Virus record (IMG/VR): IMGVR_UViG_3300043464_000798
Coordinates: 1 to 31,282 of that record
Reading direction: 5' to 3' (one strand)
Origin: a virus
DNA length: 31,282 bases
The translations under genes and the position numbers were made by a program. Under the pieces are notes generated by a model. The model worked only from the letters and a program-made list of their open reading frames with translations, ran no database searches and had not been told where the DNA came from. Of this stretch, positions 6,983-13,901 are shown in pieces. Numbering within the stretch: the stretch's first letter is position 1; each line of letters opens with the position of its first letter.

Positions 6983-7786
6983 ATGACAATAGAAAAAGTA
7001 TTAGTAAGTCCTGCAATAGCAGAAATTTTTTTATCTAAAAATGTAAAAAATAGAACCATTAGACATTATGCGGTGTCTAAGTATGCAAAACAAATGCAAT
7101 CAGGTGGATGGCGTGAAGACACTGGAGAACTTATAAAGTTTTCAGAAAATGGAAACTTAATAGATGGTCAACATAGATTGGAAGCAGTGGTATTATCTGG
7201 AGTTTCAGTTTATTTTCATGTAGCTAAAAATTTAAAAGAAAACATTACAGATGTATTAGATACTGGCTCAAATAGAAGCTCAGCCGATGTATTCAAATTA
7301 AACAATGTACAGTATTCTGGTTCAATGCCTTCAATTATTCAGCAATATTACGCTATGAAAAATAATAGAATAACTGCAAGAGGATTACATAAAGATGAAA
7401 AACTTAGCAATAGTGAACTGCTATCAAAGTATTATGAAAATAGTTTATTTTGGGATAAAACAGCTGCAAAAACAACCTATCTATATGAGCAGTTTTCTAA
7501 AATTCTATCATGCGCATTAATTGGTGGTATGTATGCGCACTTTTACGATATATGTCCAGTTTCTGCTGAATCATTTATAAATCAATTATGCACTGGTGAA
7601 AATATTAGCAATAAAACTATTTTAGTTTTGCGAAAAAAACTAACAGATGATAAATTGCAAATGAAAAAAATACCAATTGTTGCAAAGTGCGCATATATGA
7701 TAAAAGCTTGGAATCATTTTAGGTCAGGAGTTGAAGTTTCTGTATTAAAATATAATCCAGATAATGAAAATATAAAAGCTAAATAA
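6983..7786 (+). CDS. DGQHR-motif ParB-like protein
   Basis: The 267-residue protein has the family pattern of a phage DGQHR protein: GGWREDTGELIKFSENGNLI leading into DGQHR at 61-65, then DVLDTGSNRSSADVFK at about 87-102, similar to the D-T-G-x-x-R-x-x-x-D segment of this family. A long helical C-terminus follows. It lies between the ERF and exonuclease genes and overlaps the latter by one base. Its codon use looks more A/T-biased than its neighbours, so it may be a later insertion. Its biochemical role is unknown. Confidence 0.78.
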   Translation: MTIEKVLVSPAIAEIFLSKNVKNRTIRHYAVSKYAKQMQSGGWREDTGELIKFSENGNLIDGQHRLEAVVLSGVSVYFHVAKNLKENITDVLDTGSNRSSADVFKLNNVQYSGSMPSIIQQYYAMKNNRITARGLHKDEKLSNSELLSKYYENSLFWDKTAAKTTYLYEQFSKILSCALIGGMYAHFYDICPVSAESFINQLCTGENISNKTILVLRKKLTDDKLQMKKIPIVAKCAYMIKAWNHFRSGVEVSVLKYNPDNENIKAK

Positions 7787-8532
7787 TGGAAAATAAGGGC
7801 AGATTTTCAGCAAGTGGCGTTTCAAAGTTATGCGCCGAAGGAACTGGAGCTACAAGACTAGGGTATATCTATGAGATTGCTTTAGCTTTAGTAGACTGCA
7901 AACCAGATATTACGACCAGCGCTATGTATCACGGTATAAATAACGAAGCCGCAGCATTAGATATATTGATACAAGAAAAAGGCGGTCAGCATAACTTTAA
8001 TTTTGAGACTGGCAGACAGGAGTCATTCAAAGTCAATGACTATTTGAGTGCAACGCCAGACGCATACGAGCAAGGTATTTGGACAGGTGACGCCAAATGC
8101 CAATACTCAATCAAAGGATTTTTAGAGCAAAACTCCAAAATATCGAAAGCATATAACTACCAAGTTCAAACTCAGATGCTCGCATTGAAAGTTGACAAAG
8201 CCTACCTAATTAACTACCTAACTAAGCCTGAAAAATTCGGACAAGATGATTGGACTGAATATCCGTTTCCATTAGAAGACCGTTTTTATATTCACGAGAT
8301 AAGCAAAGATGAGGATATCTGCGACGAGATTTTGACTAAGGCGGAACAATACCACCCTTTAATAAATGTAGCTTATCAGCAAATGGCAAATGCTACTATT
8401 TTAGATGAGATGGAGTTTTTCTATAATCAGCTTAAAAATGGCGTTTACTATAAGTCTCTGAAAGATTACTGGGTGAACAACGATACGGAAGTATTTAGAT
8501 TTGATAACGAATTTTACATAACCAAAAAATAA
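7786..8532 (+). CDS. YqaJ-like viral exonuclease (PD-(D/E)XK)
   Basis: The 248-residue protein shows the lambda-exonuclease/YqaJ active-site order: RFSASGVSKL near the N-terminus, YHGINNEAA with Glu54, SATPDAY with Asp92, TGDAKCQ with Asp102 and Lys104, and YNYQVQTQMLAL at 123-134. It would degrade one strand of linear dsDNA 5' to 3', giving the substrate for the ERF annealase. It overlaps the stop of the DGQHR gene by one base. Confidence 0.92.
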   Translation: MENKGRFSASGVSKLCAEGTGATRLGYIYEIALALVDCKPDITTSAMYHGINNEAAALDILIQEKGGQHNFNFETGRQESFKVNDYLSATPDAYEQGIWTGDAKCQYSIKGFLEQNSKISKAYNYQVQTQMLALKVDKAYLINYLTKPEKFGQDDWTEYPFPLEDRFYIHEISKDEDICDEILTKAEQYHPLINVAYQQMANATILDEMEFFYNQLKNGVYYKSLKDYWVNNDTEVFRFDNEFYITKK

Positions 8533-8543
8533 ATTTTAATCAC

Positions 8544-8765
8544 ATGAAACATTTAAGACCATTACACTATTTACTATTGATAGGCTCACTTATGCTATCA
8601 AACCTTATTTTTATTTGCACTACTTTTGATGTAGCTCAGCAAAGAGACGAATTAAAAATATTCATAAAAGACCAAAAGGAAACCATAGACGGTCTCTATG
8701 AGATTTTAGAATACAAAGACAGTTTAATTAATAATCAATATATTTGCACAGAGTTTTGTGATTAA
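8544..8765 (+). CDS. Small N-terminally membrane-anchored protein
   Basis: The 73-residue protein has a basic start (MKHLRP), a hydrophobic segment at about 8-26 (HYLLLIGSLMLSNLIFIC), then a charged helix able to form a coiled coil (AQQRDELKIFIKDQKETIDG). This layout fits an inner-membrane protein with an outward or spanin-like helix, but no lysis neighbours are seen. TTAATCAC directly abuts the ATG. A strong terminator follows. Confidence 0.65.
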   Translation: MKHLRPLHYLLLIGSLMLSNLIFICTTFDVAQQRDELKIFIKDQKETIDGLYEILEYKDSLINNQYICTEFCD

Positions 8766-8773
8766 TTCTCTTT

Positions 8774-8815
8774 GGAGGGTCGGCTGGGTGCAAAGCCTAG
8801 CGACCTTCTTTTTTT
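8774..8815 (+). terminator. Rho-independent terminator
   Basis: A long stem pairs 8774-8788 with 8796-8809, including GGTCG/CGACC and GCT-GGG/CCTAGC, with one bulged G at 8783 and a few G-U pairs. The loop is TGCAAAG and a T-tract follows. It lies 9 nt after the stop of the membrane-protein gene, closing the recombination operon. Confidence 0.85.
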
Positions 8816-8844
8816 AATCACTTACTAAAATTAATCACAAAAAA

Positions 8845-9420
8845 ATGAACATAGACAAGTTAGAGAGATTTAGATACGTTTTAAGCCTTACAGATTGTAC
8901 GGAAGACCAAATAACAAGTCCTTCAAGAAGAAGGGAGATAGTTAATGTTAGGCAGATGCTAATGTACTTTTGCGTAAATGAATTGAGAATGGGGCTTAGG
9001 GAGACTGGCTCATTCATGGGAAACAAAGACCATAGCACAGTTATTCATGGTCGGGATAAGTTCATGCAAATATTATCACTGCCACATAAAGCCAACTATG
9101 AAGCGCAAAGGTACAAGTCAATTCTAAATAAATATCATGAAAAATATGGACAAATGCCTAAAAATCACTATATTTGTGCAGATAAAATACTAGATAAAAT
9201 GACTGCTGAGCTGGTAGAATTGAAGGCAAAACAAAATCAAACGCCGATTCATACGGTTGTAAACAATGCAAAAAAATCACAATTGGAAAAATATATCAAC
9301 TTAATAACAGACATCAAAAATGAATACGACAGACAAATGGATAAAGGAGCTACATATATTGGAACGACTGCAATCAATGTCCAATCCAAACTATATGGAC
9401 TACAAAATCAGAGCTGCTGA
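8845..9420 (+). CDS. Stand-alone DnaA domain-IV-like DNA-binding protein
   Basis: Residues about 24-75 follow the DnaA C-terminal DNA-binding domain: SRRREIVNVRQMLMYF, a helix, then the signature-like MGNKDHSTVIHGRDKF with DHSTV at 62-66. In DnaA this motif reads DHSTV and contacts the DnaA box. The AAA+ ATPase domain is absent. The 110-residue remainder is helical and basic. A phage protein that binds DnaA-box-like DNA without ATPase could act on host or phage origins (inference). Two TTAATCAC copies precede the start, and a terminator lies before those. Confidence 0.82.
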   Translation: MNIDKLERFRYVLSLTDCTEDQITSPSRRREIVNVRQMLMYFCVNELRMGLRETGSFMGNKDHSTVIHGRDKFMQILSLPHKANYEAQRYKSILNKYHEKYGQMPKNHYICADKILDKMTAELVELKAKQNQTPIHTVVNNAKKSQLEKYINLITDIKNEYDRQMDKGATYIGTTAINVQSKLYGLQNQSC

Positions 9421-9463
9421 AATTAAACTTATCAAAAAATTTATTCAATCATTAAACAAATAA
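9320..9463 (+). CDS. Small overlapping ORF, unknown function
   Basis: A 47-residue ORF beginning MNTTDKWIKE overlaps the end of the DnaA-like gene by 101 nt in another frame. An internal ATG at 9377 would give 28 residues (MSNPNYMDYKIRAAEIKLIK then FIQSLNK). It fills the gap before 9468, and the helical basic sequence looks protein-like. Such a long overlap lowers confidence in the upstream start. Confidence 0.45.
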   Translation: MNTTDKWIKELHILERLQSMSNPNYMDYKIRAAEIKLIKKFIQSLNK

Positions 9464-9467
9464 TCAA

Positions 9468-9704
9468 ATGTTAATTAATTTCTATTTAAAAGAAGAAAAA
9501 AAGTGGATTACTATTTCAGTTGACGAGAAAGTTGACAATTACGGAAACAATGTATCTGGATGGATAAGTCAAACCAAAGAGCAAAGAGAAAGTAAAGCAT
9601 CTCGCACCTATGTAGGTAACGGTAAGGTCGTATTTTCAAAAGCCAAAGAGTATCCAGTAGCACCGAAACAAGAATTTAAGTCAGACGATAAGACTCCTTT
9701 CTAA
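9468..9704 (+). CDS. Small protein with an SSB-like acidic C-terminal tail
   Basis: The 78-residue protein ends FKSDDKTPF, close to the DDxxPF tip that bacterial single-strand DNA-binding proteins use to recruit partners. Its body (WITISVDEKVDNYGNNVSGW, then VGNGKVVF) looks beta-rich, but it is shorter than an OB-fold SSB and no standard SSB motif is clear. It may be a divergent SSB or a protein that mimics the SSB tail. It overlaps the next gene by one base. Confidence 0.6.
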   Translation: MLINFYLKEEKKWITISVDEKVDNYGNNVSGWISQTKEQRESKASRTYVGNGKVVFSKAKEYPVAPKQEFKSDDKTPF

Positions 9705-9931
9705 TGGATTTAGAGCAATACCGATTTCATAAAAAAATGCCTATTGAGCCAGCTATTAAGTGCAAGGCTATGATATTAAATCCAAGTCGATTGAAGGGAG
9801 CTACAAAAGAAATTGAATCCAATGTGGAGCTATTTCACACTTCTGGATTAGCTCATGATAAGACTATAATATTTATGGCACGAGTTGGTAAAGAAATAAA
9901 ACCAGTAAATGAAAAAAAAATATGTCAATAG
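9704..9931 (+). CDS. Small protein of unknown function
   Basis: A 75-residue basic protein, MDLEQYRFHKKMPIEPAIKC at the N-terminus, with no domain recognised. It is joined to both neighbours by short overlaps (1 nt before, 10 nt after), so it belongs to the same early operon. Confidence 0.6.
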   Translation: MDLEQYRFHKKMPIEPAIKCKAMILNPSRLKGATKEIESNVELFHTSGLAHDKTIIFMARVGKEIKPVNEKKICQ

Positions 9932-10149
9932 ATAATTGTCCGGAAGGCGGTGACGGGTTGCTAGTATATCCGCTAAAAGATTTGATACCACTAGATATTG
10001 CTAGGTGTTCTAATAAAGAATGCGAAATAAGGCACGAATGCGCTCGATACGAGCAAGTAAATATAGATAAGCAATATATTAATAGGATAGTAAGTTTCGG
10101 AGCGTTTGAGCCTATCAATTCAATTTGTAACTTTAAAATAAATATATGA
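9922..10149 (+). CDS. Small cysteine-containing protein, possible zinc ribbon
   Basis: The 75-residue protein has Cys6, Cys29, Cys34, Cys40 and Cys68; the central set reads CSNKECEIRHEC. The spacing C-x4-C-x5-C could bind a metal, but no known zinc-finger class fits well. Overlaps on both sides (10 nt before, 4 nt after) show it is part of the operon. Confidence 0.6.
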   Translation: MSIDNCPEGGDGLLVYPLKDLIPLDIARCSNKECEIRHECARYEQVNIDKQYINRIVSFGAFEPINSICNFKINI

Positions 10150-10355
10150 GTAAATACATTTTATTCGGTTTGATTATCTTTGCCTTAATGATAGCCTACC
10201 TTATTCCACCAACTGACTCTACTAGGTCAACAGATAAACTATACTTTGAGTTTAAACAAAAGGATAGCTCAGTAACTGCCGACGGATTCTTAAGATACAA
10301 AGGCAAGTGGTGTCCGATAGTATTAAATGACTCAATGGCGGTCATATATGAATAA
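10146..10355 (+). CDS. Small membrane-anchored protein
   Basis: The 69-residue protein has an N-terminal hydrophobic segment at about 4-21 (YILFGLIIFALMIAYLIP) followed by a polar domain with beta character (KLYFEFKQKDSSV ... WCPIVL). An uncleaved signal anchor with the C-terminal part outside the membrane is likely. No function recognised. Confidence 0.6.
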   Translation: MSKYILFGLIIFALMIAYLIPPTDSTRSTDKLYFEFKQKDSSVTADGFLRYKGKWCPIVLNDSMAVIYE

Positions 10356-10379
10356 ATTAACCAACTAAATTATAAAAGA

Positions 10380-10646
10380 ATGAAAAAGCAATTAAATTCT
10401 ACTTACTTAGTAGCAGAGTATTTAAAGGAAAACAAAAAAAGCTACATTCATGACATGAAAAAAAAATGTAAAGCAAACAACGTAGGAGCAAGGGTAATGG
10501 CACTAAGGCGTTCATTTGAATGGAAAATAGATACTATTTTAGAGGGGTACAAAGATGGCGTTGCTATATGGTATTATAAGTTAGTAAAGGCAAAAAAAAT
10601 GCCAGAGCAGTACAATTTAAAGTCACTTAGCAAAGCAAATGGGTAA
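10380..10646 (+). CDS. Probable small winged-helix/HTH DNA-binding protein
   Basis: The 88-residue basic protein has an HTH-like pattern: LVAEYLKENKKSYIHDMKKK, then NNVGARVMALRRSFEWKIDT and a C-terminal strand pair ending AIWYYKLVK. The RVxALRR...I pattern followed by a YxL strand resembles the phage HTH_39 domain. It may regulate middle or late transcription (inference). It overlaps the next small gene by 8 nt. Confidence 0.55.
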   Translation: MKKQLNSTYLVAEYLKENKKSYIHDMKKKCKANNVGARVMALRRSFEWKIDTILEGYKDGVAIWYYKLVKAKKMPEQYNLKSLSKANG

Positions 10647-10806
10647 ATTTGAATTAGCTGAAAGGATACTAGCCATTTTAGACGAAGCAGATTTAACTGA
10701 CTTTGATAAGATGGCTATTATTGTTGAAGTGAAAAAGCGGTTGGTAAGGGAGAACAAAATGAGAATGCAGCGTGAAATCTATGAGCAATTAAGAAAAATT
10801 GATTAA
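10639..10806 (+). CDS. Small helical protein of unknown function
   Basis: A 55-residue ORF from ATG 10639 to TAA 10804-10806, starting MGKFELAERILAILDEADL and ending QLRKID. It is amphipathic and helical with a basic C-terminal half. It overlaps the HTH gene end by 8 nt and fills an otherwise empty stretch, so it is probably real. No domain recognised. Confidence 0.6.
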   Translation: MGKFELAERILAILDEADLTDFDKMAIIVEVKKRLVRENKMRMQREIYEQLRKID

Positions 10807-10811
10807 TTTTG
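10804..10811 (+). promoter_or_regulatory. Weak promoter candidate, -7 box TAATTTTG
   Basis: TAATTTTG fits TAnnTTTG and ends 5 bp before the ATG at 10816, so the transcript would be nearly leaderless. No TTG box lies at the right spacing. It would serve the modification cassette. Confidence 0.3.
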
Positions 10812-10815
10812 CTTT

Positions 10816-10947
10816 ATGAATGGAGTTCCGCTAGAGGTTTTGCATCACCAATATATGTCAAGTCCGCTAGCTAAATATAGATTAACCTATGAACAGTTCG
10901 CATACTATTACACTAAATGGATAAACGAAAAGATAAATGAAGGATAG
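10816..10947 (+). CDS. Small protein of unknown function
   Basis: A 43-residue ORF, MNGVPLEVLHHQYMSSPLAK at the N-terminus, with an aromatic-rich C-terminal half (YEQFAYYYTKWINEKINEG). It overlaps the ParB-like gene start by 11 nt, so it is likely translated as part of that unit. No domain recognised. Confidence 0.55.
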   Translation: MNGVPLEVLHHQYMSSPLAKYRLTYEQFAYYYTKWINEKINEG

Positions 10948-11599
10948 AATAAAGCAATCAATTAAGATAGACTGGCAAAAGATTAAACCGCTTCAGCCTG
11001 AAAATGTGAAGCTACCGTACAACACTCAGCATCTTAAAAAGTCCTTATTAAAGTACGGATTTTCATTACCATTTTATGTATGGGAAAGCGAGGGTGAATA
11101 TTACTGCATCGACGGACACCATAGGCTCGACGTATTGAACGAACTAATAGCAGAAGGTCATAAAGTACCAAAGGAATTAAACGCAGTAGAAATCGAAGCT
11201 AAAGACCGTAAAGAAGCTATATCAATTCTAGTATCTGTGTTTAATCAAAAATCTAATCCATTCGCAGAGGAATACCTTATTGAGTTTTTAGAGGTGGAAA
11301 ACATAGATATTCAAGAAGTCAGTATTGAAAGTGTTAATGTTGTAGTTCAAAATGTAGGTGCGCTCGGAGATTTTGAAAATGAAAATACTATAGATTATTC
11401 AATATTGGATGATGATGAAGATTTTCTAAAAAGCCAAACAGAGCAAATGTCGGCTGGAGTTAAGAAAGCAATACAGATAGAATTTGAAAATGAACACTAT
11501 GAAGAAGCCTATCAGCTTGTAAAGTTTTGGCGTGAACAAAAATTATATGTAGGTGGGTTCTTAATGGAAAAGCTAAAAGCAGAAAAGGAAAAGTTATGA
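10937..11599 (+). CDS. ParB-like protein with DGHHR motif
   Basis: The 220-residue protein has a ParB N-terminal fold: IDWQKIKPLQPENVKLPY, HLKKSLLKYGFSLPFYVW and YYCIDGHHRLDVLNEL, with DGHHR at 59-63 (box II of ParB-type CTPases has a similar G-x-R-R or G-H-R). A helical, acidic C-terminus follows. It overlaps the TAGT gene by 4 nt. ParB-like proteins are frequent companions of phage DNA-modification genes, and the overlap suggests it works with the two enzymes encoded next (inference). Confidence 0.82.
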   Translation: MKDRIKQSIKIDWQKIKPLQPENVKLPYNTQHLKKSLLKYGFSLPFYVWESEGEYYCIDGHHRLDVLNELIAEGHKVPKELNAVEIEAKDRKEAISILVSVFNQKSNPFAEEYLIEFLEVENIDIQEVSIESVNVVVQNVGALGDFENENTIDYSILDDDEDFLKSQTEQMSAGVKKAIQIEFENEHYEEAYQLVKFWREQKLYVGGFLMEKLKAEKEKL

Positions 11600-12327
11600 T
11601 TTGTTTTATACCAACAAAGGGAAGGTTAAATACTAAAACTTACAAATTGTTTCAAGACGTTGGTATTGAAGTAAAGCATTTTATCGAACCACAAGAAATT
11701 GAAAAATATGAAGTTCCAAGCAAAGTATCCATATTAGAAAACGATAAAGGGATTGGGTATGTTAGAAACTTTATGCTAAATTACGCAAGGAAAAATAATT
11801 TTGAATGGGTTTTAATTTGTGATGACGATGTAGACCATTTTGGTTTATACAGAAATGGTAATATAAAAAAAGACGCTTCAATATGGAATGAAATTTTTGA
11901 CAAAGCAAAACAATTACCCTTTGAATTGATAGGTATAAATTATAGACAATTAGCTTGGACTGAAAAAAAAACTTATTCAATAAATAAAAAATTTGCAGAA
12001 GTTTGCGTTCTAATGAATGTAAAAAAAATTAAATGGGATTATAGATGTCAATTTAATTTAAAAGAAGATAGAGATTTTGCCTTGCAAACAATTAAAAACG
12101 GAAACGGTATTTTGAGATTTAATAAATACTTTTTTAATTGTCCAGACGTAGGCAGTAATTTAGGGGGGCTGCAAAATCAATATAAGGCTAAAAAAGACGA
12201 AGAAAGCGCAAAAAAAATGTGTAAAGAATGGCATCCGTTTGTCACCTTAAAAAGAAAAGGTCAGCGTATAGATATGAAAACTGATATAAAAGCATTAGCA
12301 ACACATTATAAAAAACAAGTAAAATGA
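11596..12327 (+). CDS. TET-associated glycosyltransferase (TAGT)-like, GT-A fold
   Basis: The 243-residue protein starts MICFIPTKGRLNTKTYKLFQ, followed by KHFIEPQE at 27-34, DKGIGYVRNFML at 50-61 and WVLICDDDVDHFG at 71-83. DDD at 76-78 is the metal/nucleotide-sugar-binding triad of GT-A enzymes. This arrangement is that of the TAGT family found beside phage TET/JBP oxygenases, where it attaches sugar to hydroxymethylated bases. It overlaps both the ParB-like gene and the oxygenase gene by 4 nt. Codon use is strongly A/T-biased. The sugar donor cannot be read from sequence. Confidence 0.82.
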   Translation: MICFIPTKGRLNTKTYKLFQDVGIEVKHFIEPQEIEKYEVPSKVSILENDKGIGYVRNFMLNYARKNNFEWVLICDDDVDHFGLYRNGNIKKDASIWNEIFDKAKQLPFELIGINYRQLAWTEKKTYSINKKFAEVCVLMNVKKIKWDYRCQFNLKEDRDFALQTIKNGNGILRFNKYFFNCPDVGSNLGGLQNQYKAKKDEESAKKMCKEWHPFVTLKRKGQRIDMKTDIKALATHYKKQVK

Positions 12328-13121
12328 AAAGAATTGATTTAATAGCAATAGACCATAATCGTAAAATAGGCGAATCGTGTGAATATATTGAACCAAATGT
12401 AACAGAAGATTGTATATTTTATGCAGATGGCGAACCTGTAGGGTTTTATCTAACTAAAATGCCTGAAAAAATGTGCAAATTAGCTGATTTAGCCAATTCT
12501 GAATTAAGGACTAAAAATGTACCTAAAACAGAAATGAAAAGAGCACCTACAGATGGTATTGATGAAAAAACAGGAAAGTATAAATATAAAAATGTAGTAT
12601 TGCAATATTCTACAATAATCGGTTCTGTACCTCCAAAGCCACATATGAGAAGAAACTATGCAACTTTATCAAGTGTTCACGGAGTAAAAACAGCACAAAC
12701 ATTTATAAAAGCTATGCTATTATTAGCAAAAGAAAGTGAGCAATTAATAAAAGAATTATTGCCAAAACAATATGAGCAGCAACTTGAATTATTTAAACAA
12801 GTGCCAGAAAAATGGAAGTTTGGAAATCTGTTTACAAGTTCTATTTCAAATTATAATATTTCAGCACCATTCCACCGCGACGCTGGCAATATAGTTGGAG
12901 CAGTAAACGTAATTATTTGTAAAAAATTCAATTCAAAAGGTGGAGATTTGCACGTTCCAGATTACGGAGCTACTATTGGTCAGCAAGACAATTCAATATT
13001 AGTTTATCCAGCGTGGCGAAATGTTCATGGGGTGACTCCAATTATACCAACTTACGAAGGAGGCTATAGAAACTCACTTGTATTTTACCCATTAAAAGCA
13101 TTTGTAGGATTAGAAGATTAA
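12324..13121 (+). CDS. TET/JBP-like 2-oxoglutarate/Fe(II) dioxygenase
   Basis: The 265-residue protein carries the double-stranded beta-helix metal site: His184-x-Asp186 in NYNISAPFHRDAGN, distal His235 in WRNVHGVTP and the 2-oxoglutarate-binding Arg249 in GYRNSLVFYPL. A GGDLHVPDYG strand at about 206-215 lies between them. This is the pattern of phage TET/JBP enzymes, which hydroxylate the methyl of 5-methylcytosine (TET) or thymine (JBP). Its 4-nt overlap with the TAGT gene implies sequential action, oxidation then glycosylation. No cytosine-5 methyltransferase is in the window, so the target base is open. Confidence 0.85.
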   Translation: MKRIDLIAIDHNRKIGESCEYIEPNVTEDCIFYADGEPVGFYLTKMPEKMCKLADLANSELRTKNVPKTEMKRAPTDGIDEKTGKYKYKNVVLQYSTIIGSVPPKPHMRRNYATLSSVHGVKTAQTFIKAMLLLAKESEQLIKELLPKQYEQQLELFKQVPEKWKFGNLFTSSISNYNISAPFHRDAGNIVGAVNVIICKKFNSKGGDLHVPDYGATIGQQDNSILVYPAWRNVHGVTPIIPTYEGGYRNSLVFYPLKAFVGLED

Positions 13122-13133
13122 AAATAATAACCA

Positions 13134-13358
13134 ATGTCAGAATCAATACATCACCCTAAACATTACGGAGGGGACAATACCTACGAAGCTATAAAAGTAA
13201 TCGAACACTATAACCTAGACTTTCACTTAGGGAACGTATTAAAATACATTCTAAGGGCAGATAAGAAAGGCAAGGAGCTGGAAGATTTGAAAAAAGCACA
13301 ATGGTATCTGAATAGGAGAATAGAACAGTACGAACATAATCTAGATATAAAAAAATAA
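13134..13358 (+). CDS. DUF3310 protein
   Basis: The 74-residue protein has the DUF3310 pattern: HHPKHYGGDNTYEAIKVIE, then LGNVLKYILRADKKG and DLKKAQWYLNRRIEQ. This small domain is common in phages, sometimes fused to nucleotide-metabolism enzymes, and its function is not settled. It stands alone here between the modification cassette and the terminase genes. Confidence 0.88.
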   Translation: MSESIHHPKHYGGDNTYEAIKVIEHYNLDFHLGNVLKYILRADKKGKELEDLKKAQWYLNRRIEQYEHNLDIKK

Positions 13359-13361
13359 ACA

Positions 13362-13901
13362 ATGTCAGCTAAAACAGAAACTTATGTATCATTTATAGTA
13401 AAAGAGCTTAAGAAAGGAAATGTAAGTAGAGATGTATGTTTTAATTTACATAAAACTGCCCAAAACTGCCCAAAACCACCCTTAGGGTTAACTCAATTCA
13501 AAACATATTGGAAATTAGCTAATATAGAGTACAAATCGTGGCTAATAGAGCAAAATAAAGCAGAAGACGAGATTATAGTCGATAGCTCAAAAAAACTCCT
13601 TCAAAATGGCTTAGATTCAAGAGATGAAAGAGTGTTAAATATGCAATCATTGAAAAAGAGTATGCAAAGTATATTGGATAGCGGAGTTACTAAAGAATCT
13701 TTTTATGATTATAAAACAAACTCAGCTAAGTCATTTGAAAGACCTATAACAATTCAAGAGTCTACTAAATTAGTTGAGACTATTAAAAACTTAGATGCTG
13801 AGATTAGCAAAACTCTCGGTGAATATGCAGCTAAACAAGTCGAGCAAAAGAATACTCACGAGATGATAGGACTAGCAGCCGAGTTTGTGGATAGGTCATA
13901 A
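13362..13901 (+). CDS. Probable terminase small subunit
   Basis: The 179-residue protein lies directly upstream of, and overlaps by one base, the large terminase gene, the usual place for the small subunit. The N-terminus has a possible HTH (ELKKGNVSRDVCFNLHKTAQ ... LTQFKTYWKLA), and the middle and C-terminal parts are long helices suited to oligomerisation. It would recognise the packaging site. Identification rests on position, size and fold type. Its gene carries three tandem 10-bp repeats near the 5' end. Confidence 0.65.
   Translation: MSAKTETYVSFIVKELKKGNVSRDVCFNLHKTAQNCPKPPLGLTQFKTYWKLANIEYKSWLIEQNKAEDEIIVDSSKKLLQNGLDSRDERVLNMQSLKKSMQSILDSGVTKESFYDYKTNSAKSFERPITIQESTKLVETIKNLDAEISKTLGEYAAKQVEQKNTHEMIGLAAEFVDRS
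13452..13481 (+). repeat. Three tandem 10-bp repeats in the small-terminase gene, possible pac site
   Basis: Units 13452-13461 and 13462-13471 are identical (AAAACTGCCC), and 13472-13481 is AAAACCACCC. They are spaced exactly 10 bp, near one helical turn, and are C-rich in AT-rich surroundings. Packaging sites of headful phages often lie in this gene. Confidence 0.4.

Larger units (their letters stand above)
3627..8838 (+). repeat. Dispersed leader motif TTAATCAC, eight copies upstream of start codons
   Basis: Exact copies lie at 3627-3634, 5608-5615, 5626-5633, 5848-5855, 6422-6429, 8536-8543, 8814-8821 and 8831-8838. All lie within about 32 nt of an ATG, and three end at or one base before it. 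It is not complementary to the usual 16S anti-Shine-Dalgarno end. A translational enhancer, RNA-binding site or conserved early leader are possible readings. Confidence 0.6.
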
